Below, one piece after another: positions 4,032-7,732 of a stretch of 7,732 bases of DNA. Position numbers and translations under genes: made by a program. The notes beneath the pieces are model-generated. The model had not been told where the DNA came from. It searched no databases and was given only the letters and a program-made list of their open reading frames with translations. The stretch covers positions 1 through 7,732 of the forward strand of contig JAGGUS010000095.1 in NCBI GenBank assembly GCA_021158375.1, read 5' to 3'. Source of the stretch: Thermoprotei archaeon (GTDB lineage: Archaea; Thermoproteota; Thermoprotei; QMSL01; B3-G16). The number at the start of each line of letters is the position of its first letter. Position 1 is the stretch's first letter.

Positions 4032-5333
4032 ATGTATGTTCGTAATCAGTCTAAGACGTATCCCTGGCATGCACTATTACTCGTAGTATTATCCTACGTA
4101 CTCTTCGAGTTTTTCTTATCTCGATATGTAAAAAGTGCATTAAACGCTATACTCTATTCAATATATTGGTTTTGCCTCTCTATAATTTTAATCATTGCTC
4201 TAAAGAATAGTTTAAAGATTTCCTTCTATGTTCCTTCTTATGGCCTGTTCATGCCACTTTCAATTATAATGGCTATCTTTCAGATCTCCCTATTCGTAAT
4301 ATTTGGTCTTCTTGTATCTGGTTTTGGATATAGCCCTTATTCGCATAATCCTATGGGTATTGCCTTCAATATAGTTTCCTTCTTCTTTCTCATAATTGCT
4401 ATCGAGTTAGTAAGATATTCTATGCTAGGGCGTTTTAGGCAACCGTCTTTTTGGCTAATGACAATAACACTGATAGTTACAACTATGATATCGCTTCACA
4501 TATATAGTGCGCTAAAGGTTATCGACTCAGTTCCATCCCTAATGGAATTCCTCGGTTCTAATGTATTAGTAACCCTTACGGAGAACATATTAGCTACATA
4601 TATCTTCCTAAGGGGAGGTCCAATATCTGCAATATTGTATAGGTTAACTTTAGCCTCCTTTGAATACTTCTCCCCTCTCCTTCCTGATCTCTCATGGACT
4701 ACTAAGTCGTTTCTATTCTTCATAAGCTCTATGATCAATTTCATCATAGTAGAAAAAGCTACCTCGCAGACACATTATGGAAATAGAGGTGAAAAGAACT
4801 CCTTATCGCCACTTATCTCTGTTACCATCATAATGATTATTATCTGGTTCTCTCTTGGCTTCTTGGGAGTCTATCCTACCGTAATTATTAGTGGGAGTAT
4901 GTCTCCTCTTATAAAACCTGGTGACTTGGTGATAATTGCCAAGGTTCCATACTATAGAATACACGTAGGTGATATTATACAGTTTTGGGATGGAGAGGAA
5001 TTTGTCGTACACAGAGTAATAGATATAAAGCGTTATAAGAACACACTTTTCTTTATAACAAAAGGTGATGCAAATAACGCTCCTGATTTAGATCCTGTTC
5101 ATCAATCTAATGTTATGGGGAAACTCATCTTAGTAATTCCCAAGATTGGGTGGCTTTCGATTATTGCTAAGCAGGTTACATGGAAAGCGTATTCCATAGC
5201 GCGTGAAAATTTATCTGTATTTCTAATTGCCGTTACGATGATAGCTCTCATATCTTATTTCTTAAAGGTTAAATTGGGTAAAGTATCAAGGCGATTGAAG
5301 CGACGTAGACTATATAGACGACTGAGCTTCTAA
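4032..5333 (+). CDS. Signal peptidase I, ER/SipW type, with multi-spanning N-terminal membrane domain
   Basis: A membrane serine protease that removes signal peptides on the outer face; its obvious substrates are the two upstream pilins. Numbering from ATG 3957, the C-terminal catalytic part holds SGSMSP with nucleophile S314, GDIIQF, then VVHRV with H352 replacing the bacterial lysine (the ER/archaeal type), and TKGDANNAPD with D371 and D377. These are six residues apart, like the two aspartates of Sec11. Ahead of it lie roughly seven hydrophobic segments (about 35-265) and a membrane anchor just before the active site (about 285-310). One more TM (about 420-440) and a basic tail (RRLKRRRLYRR) follow. 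At about 430-460 residues it is much longer than a minimal archaeal peptidase. ATG 4032 is preferred because GGGGAT (4023-4028) lies upstream; ATG 3957, overlapping pilin 2 by 11 bases, is the alternative. Confidence 0.85.
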   Translation: MYVRNQSKTYPWHALLLVVLSYVLFEFFLSRYVKSALNAILYSIYWFCLSIILIIALKNSLKISFYVPSYGLFMPLSIIMAIFQISLFVIFGLLVSGFGYSPYSHNPMGIAFNIVSFFFLIIAIELVRYSMLGRFRQPSFWLMTITLIVTTMISLHIYSALKVIDSVPSLMEFLGSNVLVTLTENILATYIFLRGGPISAILYRLTLASFEYFSPLLPDLSWTTKSFLFFISSMINFIIVEKATSQTHYGNRGEKNSLSPLISVTIIMIIIWFSLGFLGVYPTVIISGSMSPLIKPGDLVIIAKVPYYRIHVGDIIQFWDGEEFVVHRVIDIKRYKNTLFFITKGDANNAPDLDPVHQSNVMGKLILVIPKIGWLSIIAKQVTWKAYSIARENLSVFLIAVTMIALISYFLKVKLGKVSRRLKRRRLYRRLSF

Positions 5334-5412
5334 CCTCTAACAAGTGCATTGATCACATATTGTTCATCCTCTATAGTAAATGGTTATTACTTTGAACTCT
5401 CATTATTACTTT

Positions 5413-5418
5413 GGTGAT
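5413..5418 (+). promoter_or_regulatory. Ribosome-binding site deciding a TTG start
   Basis: GGTGAT is a textbook archaeal Shine-Dalgarno sequence (complementary to AUCACC in the 16S rRNA tail). It sits five bases before TTG 5424 and fixes that unusual start codon. Confidence 0.7.
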
Positions 5419-5423
5419 TTGAG

Positions 5424-5786
5424 TTGTCTGAAGAGAAGAAGGAAAGAAGGGAAATAAGAGAAAGCTCAGACGTAGAGGAGCTTAGAGGCGTGCTTAAAGC
5501 GGTTTCGGGTTTCCTTAAGGATATAAAGGAGCCCGTTTCTGACTTGCTCTCTACTTTACTAGGTACTATAAGTGGTGATAAGTTAGGGGATGATGTAGCG
5601 AAATTCTATAAAAGACTAAAGGAAGTTGGAATGCCTGACGATGAAATACGTGATCTAACAAGGAGGTATCTAGAGCAACGATTAGCTTTAAGTCAGATGT
5701 TGAACAAGATATTGTCCTTCATGGAAACTCATAGGGGAAGACGTATTGAGATAAAAGAAGAAAGGGAGAAGGAAAGTGAAGATTAG
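5424..5786 (+). CDS. Small charged helical protein with KFxx[KR]LKxxGMP motif, unknown function
   Basis: I do not recognise a named family. The 120-residue protein is almost entirely helical and highly charged. It has an acidic/basic N-terminus (SEEKKERREIRES), an amphipathic middle (EELRGVLKAVSGFLKDIKEP, then a leucine-rich stretch at 38-49), the motif KFYKRLKEVGMP at residues 60-71 followed by a helix to about 100, and a charged tail (IEIKEEREKESED). There is no signal peptide or membrane segment, so it is presumably cytosolic. The same motif, with identical spacing, recurs at residues 46-57 of the membrane protein encoded two genes downstream, suggesting related interaction domains in a soluble and a membrane-bound partner. 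First gene of a three-gene operon; TTG start set by GGTGAT five bases upstream. A weak TATA-like stretch lies at 5371-5378. Confidence 0.68.
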   Translation: MSEEKKERREIRESSDVEELRGVLKAVSGFLKDIKEPVSDLLSTLLGTISGDKLGDDVAKFYKRLKEVGMPDDEIRDLTRRYLEQRLALSQMLNKILSFMETHRGRRIEIKEEREKESED

Positions 5787-5812
5787 ATTACCGTAGTGCA
5801 AGGTGCAATGCC

Positions 5813-6244
5813 TTGCTAGAGGAACGCTTAAGGAGAATCGAGGAGTTACTAAAGCTTGTATTAAACAGATTAGATAACTTAGAGAGACTTCTTCGTTCGA
5901 ATGATGTATACTCTGCAGAGGCGCTCAAAATAGCTGGAGAATTAGTTCTAGCATTCTCGATACCTGCCGTAAAGGCATTAGAATATTCTTCGCGTATAGT
6001 ACAAATACTCCCTAAAGTTGATCGTACTGACGAAATATCTAAGTCTATTATTAAGGTTTTATCTACTCGTGAAGAGATCACGATCTCTGAACTCACGAGG
6101 AGAGTTAAGAAGATAAGAGGCAAGGCGTCTAGACGCATAGTTTCAGAAAGGGTTTATAAGTTGGCACGGAAGGGAATAGTAACTATTAGGAGAAGTGGCA
6201 ATAGGTTATATGTGAGGTTAGCCGATGACCTCGAAACTAGATAA
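5813..6244 (+). CDS. Coiled-coil / winged-helix DNA-binding protein
   Basis: A 143-residue protein in two parts. Residues 2-29 (LEERLRRIEELLKLVLNRLDNLERLLRS) show a leucine heptad pattern and should form a coiled coil or dimerisation helix. A mixed linker helix follows at 32-68. Residues about 75-138 look like a winged helix: a first helix SKSIIKVLSTRE, then ITISELTRRVKKIRGKASRRIV as the helix-turn-helix, SERVYKLARKGIV, and a wing TIRRSGNRLYVRLAD. It is therefore likely to be a sequence-specific regulator. TTG 5813 is chosen because AGGTG (5801-5805) lies seven bases upstream; the ATG at 5808 is out of frame and hits TAG at once. It follows the previous gene after 26 bases and overlaps the next by 20, so the three are translated from one message. 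Targets are unknown. Confidence 0.72.
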   Translation: MLEERLRRIEELLKLVLNRLDNLERLLRSNDVYSAEALKIAGELVLAFSIPAVKALEYSSRIVQILPKVDRTDEISKSIIKVLSTREEITISELTRRVKKIRGKASRRIVSERVYKLARKGIVTIRRSGNRLYVRLADDLETR

Positions 6245-6542
6245 AACCTTGCTATACTTGAATGTGATAATGTACATACTGTTATTAATAGTGTCCCTTA
6301 TAGTAATTATCTTGCCCTTTATGCTAAAATTCACTTTCATGAAGTTGATATGGCCGATTAAGTTTAAACGAAAACTCAAGAAATGTGGCATGCCAAAATG
6401 GATGAGGTCTGAGCTCATATCCTATTATAAGGATCAGCTATCTCTAATCAGTATAACGAAGCTCTTTTTTAATATGTCCACTTATCTAAAACGTACTCGA
6501 TATGACATGACAACGCAGTCCTTATTCGGCTCAGAGGGATAA
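6225..6542 (+). CDS. Small membrane protein with KFxx[KR]LKxxGMP motif, unknown function
   Basis: A 105-residue protein, not recognised. Residues about 9-44 are hydrophobic (LLYLNVIMYILLLIVSLIVI and on), enough for one long or two short membrane segments. Then come KFKRKLKKCGMP (46-57), a helix SELISYYKDQLSLISITKLFF, and a polar tail. The KFxx[KR]LKxxGMP block matches residues 60-71 of the soluble protein at the head of the operon, and a downstream L-x(3)-Y-x2-Q is also shared. ATG 6225 overlaps the 3' end of the winged-helix gene by 20 bases and has GAGGT (6214-6218) six bases upstream. The overlap implies coupled translation. A membrane anchor recruiting the soluble partner or the regulator is a possible role, but this is inference. 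Confidence 0.66.
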   Translation: MTSKLDKTLLYLNVIMYILLLIVSLIVIILPFMLKFTFMKLIWPIKFKRKLKKCGMPKWMRSELISYYKDQLSLISITKLFFNMSTYLKRTRYDMTTQSLFGSEG

Positions 6543-6625
6543 GGGCTTCCTCATCTAGTCTCGGGTCCCCGAGACTATCCTCATAGCCTTAAATATATTA
6601 CTCAAAGAAAAGCTTAAGGCTTATG
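6541..6625 (+). other. Composite hairpin with competing inverted repeat after the three-gene operon
   Basis: TAGTCTCGGG (6556-6565) and CCCGAGACTA (6568-6577) are perfect ten-base arms with a TC centre. They are flanked by direct repeats TCCTCAT (6548-6554, 6578-6584) and an outer stem AAGGGCT (6541-6547, starting in the stop codon) with AGCCTT (6585-6590). The right outer arm is also part of CATAGCCTTAA (6582-6592), which pairs with TTAAGGCTTATG (6614-6625; one bulged T). The two outer pairings exclude each other. No U-tract follows the inner hairpin, so it is not a standard terminator; an RNA-stability or termination element is possible. Confidence 0.5.
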
Positions 6626-6643
6626 CTCTATATGCTATATATG
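6626..6643 (+). promoter_or_regulatory. TATA-like stretch ahead of the C/D sRNA
   Basis: CTCTATAT (6626-6633) and TATATA further on form an AT-only promoter-like stretch. The first box would start transcription near 6656, at the 5' edge of the predicted C/D sRNA. Confidence 0.35.
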
Positions 6644-6653
6644 GGGTTAGTAC

Positions 6654-6711
6654 TTCGTGATGAGCGAGGACGCGGCGGATCTTGATGAAGAAGGGACGTA
6701 TAGCTGATCTC
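6654..6711 (+). ncRNA. C/D box sRNA candidate (2'-O-methylation guide)
   Basis: The four boxes are present in the right order and with compact archaeal spacing: C box GTGATGA (6657-6663), a 12-base guide, D' box CGGA (6676-6679, a variant of CTGA), a 3-base spacer, C' box TGATGA (6683-6688), a 15-base guide and D box CTGA (6704-6707). Such RNAs bind L7Ae, Nop5 and fibrillarin and direct 2'-O-methylation of the target base paired five positions upstream of D or D'. By that rule the D guide would modify an A within 5'-CUAUACGUCCC, and the D' guide a G within 5'-CCGCGUCCUCGC. I cannot place either target in rRNA or tRNA from memory. Caveats are the D' variant, the slightly long second guide and the lack of a clear terminal stem. 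A 15-codon frame across the same bases is probably accidental. Confidence 0.65.
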
Positions 6712-6949
6712 TTAAAGGAGGAATTTCATTACAAATTCCCTATAAGCGTGTAGGATCTGTAAATAGCATACTTTTACTTAACTTAATGTACTCTCATTGT
6801 ATACCGCCAGTACTTATGGTAAAAAGTTAAAGGTTCTAAAGGTAAATTTTGAGTCTTAATAATTTCAATAATGCGCAAATAGCCGTTTAATGAAGGGATA
6901 CTAAATTAAGCTCGTAAAATATAATATAAAAAGTATATTGTTGGGTGTT
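6712..6949. other. AT-rich intergenic stretch without a gene
   Basis: No credible coding frame on either strand. A small inverted repeat, GGAATTT (6720-6726) with AAATTCC (6733-6739) and a six-base loop, lies just after the sRNA and could end it. GGAGG at 6717-6721 is not followed by a usable start codon. The rest, to about 6915, shows only AT-rich sequence with no repeat or site I can support. Confidence 0.5.
6916..6933 (-). terminator. T-rich terminator of the DUF6784-like gene
   Basis: Read on the minus strand this is CTTTTTATATTATATTTT, starting 17 bases after the stop codon. Archaeal RNA polymerase commonly stops at such oligo-T tracts without a hairpin. Confidence 0.45.
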
Positions 6950-7732
6950 TTAGGCCATTATGTATCTTGGTATGGCGGCTATCCCACCAACGAACCAGCA
7001 GAGCGCTGAACCAACACCTATCCCCGCAACAAGCGGTATGAGCATTTCATCGTGTATTCTCATACCACCAAACTTTATCACCAAATACTTGACAAGCCAA
7101 GCAACAAATGGTGTAAATGGCTCTGGAGTAGCGTGTCCTATGCCTATATAAACACCAATTGGGTCGAATGGCCACCATACAAAGCGTACTCTTAGGTATG
7201 ATAGTATGCCAACAAGGATAGCACCAGTAAGGGCATGAGGCCACCAAGGTCTCATACTCGGTTTGGTTTGCCATGTTACTGGATCTACGAAGAGCGGTAC
7301 CCACCACGACTCTAAGTTCCCTCTTACAGTATTTGCCTGACCTACCATGTAGTACATCTTTAACGTAATAGGCCATACTAGAAGGGAGGATACTAGGAGG
7401 GCAATGAATAATGCCCAGAACATATCCCTAGGCTTGATATCAACATCTTTAGCAATCTTATACCACATAGCTATACCAGCACTATGATTCGCGACAAGGA
7501 GAGTAGGTCTGTTGCTCATAAATATTGTGTTTACGTAGTCTGGAGTGACTTGTTCAGCACTAGTAGTATTCGGGAATACATACACAGTTAGGCCTGGTAG
7601 ATACATCCAGTCGTTTGGAGCTCCTGATAGGCTTAGTCCGTATATTCTTGCTCCGCTCATGTTTAGTAGGAAGTATGTTAGGATTATGACAGCAGCACCA
7701 GCAAGAGTCACACCAACTGAATATAACATGAA
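6950..7732 (-). CDS. Multi-spanning membrane protein, DUF6784/DUF6785-like, C-terminal part
   Basis: The frame is open to the window edge, so the N-terminus is missing; about 260 residues are visible, ending IPRYIMA. An ATG at 7727-7729 is probably internal, because related proteins are around 600 residues or longer. Membrane segments are seen at about 2-24, 102-130, 165-186, 206-222 and 232-252, counted from that methionine. The stretch FVWWPFDPIGVYIGIGHATP, followed by FVAWLVKYLVIKFGGMRIH and a last LIPLVAGIGVG, is what I recall as the C-terminal DUF6784 pattern (WPF[DH]PxG, then a [IL]AWLxKxL[IV]xxxGG segment). Function is unknown, and a transport role is only a guess. Base composition looks richer in GC than the pilus and regulator genes, suggesting a more conserved or more highly expressed gene. 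It is convergent with the operon ending at 6542, about 400 bases away, and shows no link to the pilus locus. Confidence 0.65.
   Translation of the reverse strand, partial: FMLYSVGVTLAGAAVIILTYFLLNMSGARIYGLSLSGAPNDWMYLPGLTVYVFPNTTSAEQVTPDYVNTIFMSNRPTLLVANHSAGIAMWYKIAKDVDIKPRDMFWALFIALLVSSLLVWPITLKMYYMVGQANTVRGNLESWWVPLFVDPVTWQTKPSMRPWWPHALTGAILVGILSYLRVRFVWWPFDPIGVYIGIGHATPEPFTPFVAWLVKYLVIKFGGMRIHDEMLIPLVAGIGVGSALCWFVGGIAAIPRYIMA

Noticed and set aside
6556..6577. Intrinsic terminator or tRNA fragment at the perfect hairpin.
   Set aside because: No U-tract follows, and neither a T-loop nor an acceptor-type arrangement can be found around it.
6659..6707. Short acidic peptide (15 codons from ATG 6661) or GTG-started version.
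   Set aside because: The same bases carry ordered C/D boxes, there is no ribosome-binding site, and ATGA and TGA are expected from the box sequences themselves.
1..7732. CRISPR array, insertion sequence or integrase/attachment site.
   Set aside because: No regularly spaced repeats, no transposase or integrase-like protein, and no tRNA gene are visible in the window.

Overview
The window looks like a chromosomal stretch from an AT-rich thermophilic archaeon, most likely a member of the Thermoproteota. Support for this: several single-domain winged-helix proteins that look like the ArnR1 type, a DUF5305 protein next to an ER/SipW-type signal peptidase, Shine-Dalgarno sites of the GGTGAT/GGAGGTG kind, frequent TTG and GTG starts, TATA-like boxes placed for short-leader transcripts, heavy AGA/AGG/ATA codon use, and a good candidate C/D box sRNA. 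The genus cannot be resolved by eye.

Left part (1-843, + strand): three consecutive small winged-helix proteins, the first cut by the window edge. They meet, almost without a gap, a minus-strand pair (859-2589): a DUF5305 membrane protein and a secreted cysteine-rich protein.

Central part (2590-5333): the core of the window. A divergent promoter region leads into a GC-rich, strongly self-complementary leader, then two TasA/AbpA-like (SipW-dependent) pilin or fibre subunits, then a multi-spanning membrane protein ending in an ER/SipW-type signal peptidase. The two subunits and the minus-strand cysteine-rich protein share the same signal-peptide/mature-N-terminus box (Y-[ASG], then [KRH]-W-x-K-x-L-x-I). 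The straightforward reading is that the peptidase matures all three, and the subunits assemble outside the cell into a donor-strand fibre like the bundling pili of Pyrobaculum calidifontis or bacterial TasA. The DUF5305 protein is a candidate accessory membrane protein, and the winged-helix proteins are candidate regulators. Those two roles are inferred only from neighbourhood.

Right part (5424-6542, + strand): a compact three-gene operon encoding a charged helical protein, a coiled-coil/winged-helix protein and a small membrane protein. The first and third share a KFxx[KR]LKxxGMP motif. No function can be assigned.

6543-6949 is non-coding. It holds a composite hairpin with a competing inverted repeat, a C/D box sRNA candidate and a small hairpin. 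The last gene (minus strand, from 6950 to the window edge) is the C-terminal part of a large DUF6784/6785-like membrane protein. It looks richer in GC than the rest and probably belongs to a different functional unit.

The most unusual points are the leader that can mask the ribosome-binding site of the first pilin, the second pilin's ribosome-binding site lying in another small hairpin, a 40-base exact repeat ending both pilin genes, the five-cysteine CxxC ladder in the secreted paralogue, and a calcium-loop-like insertion in only one of the pilins.
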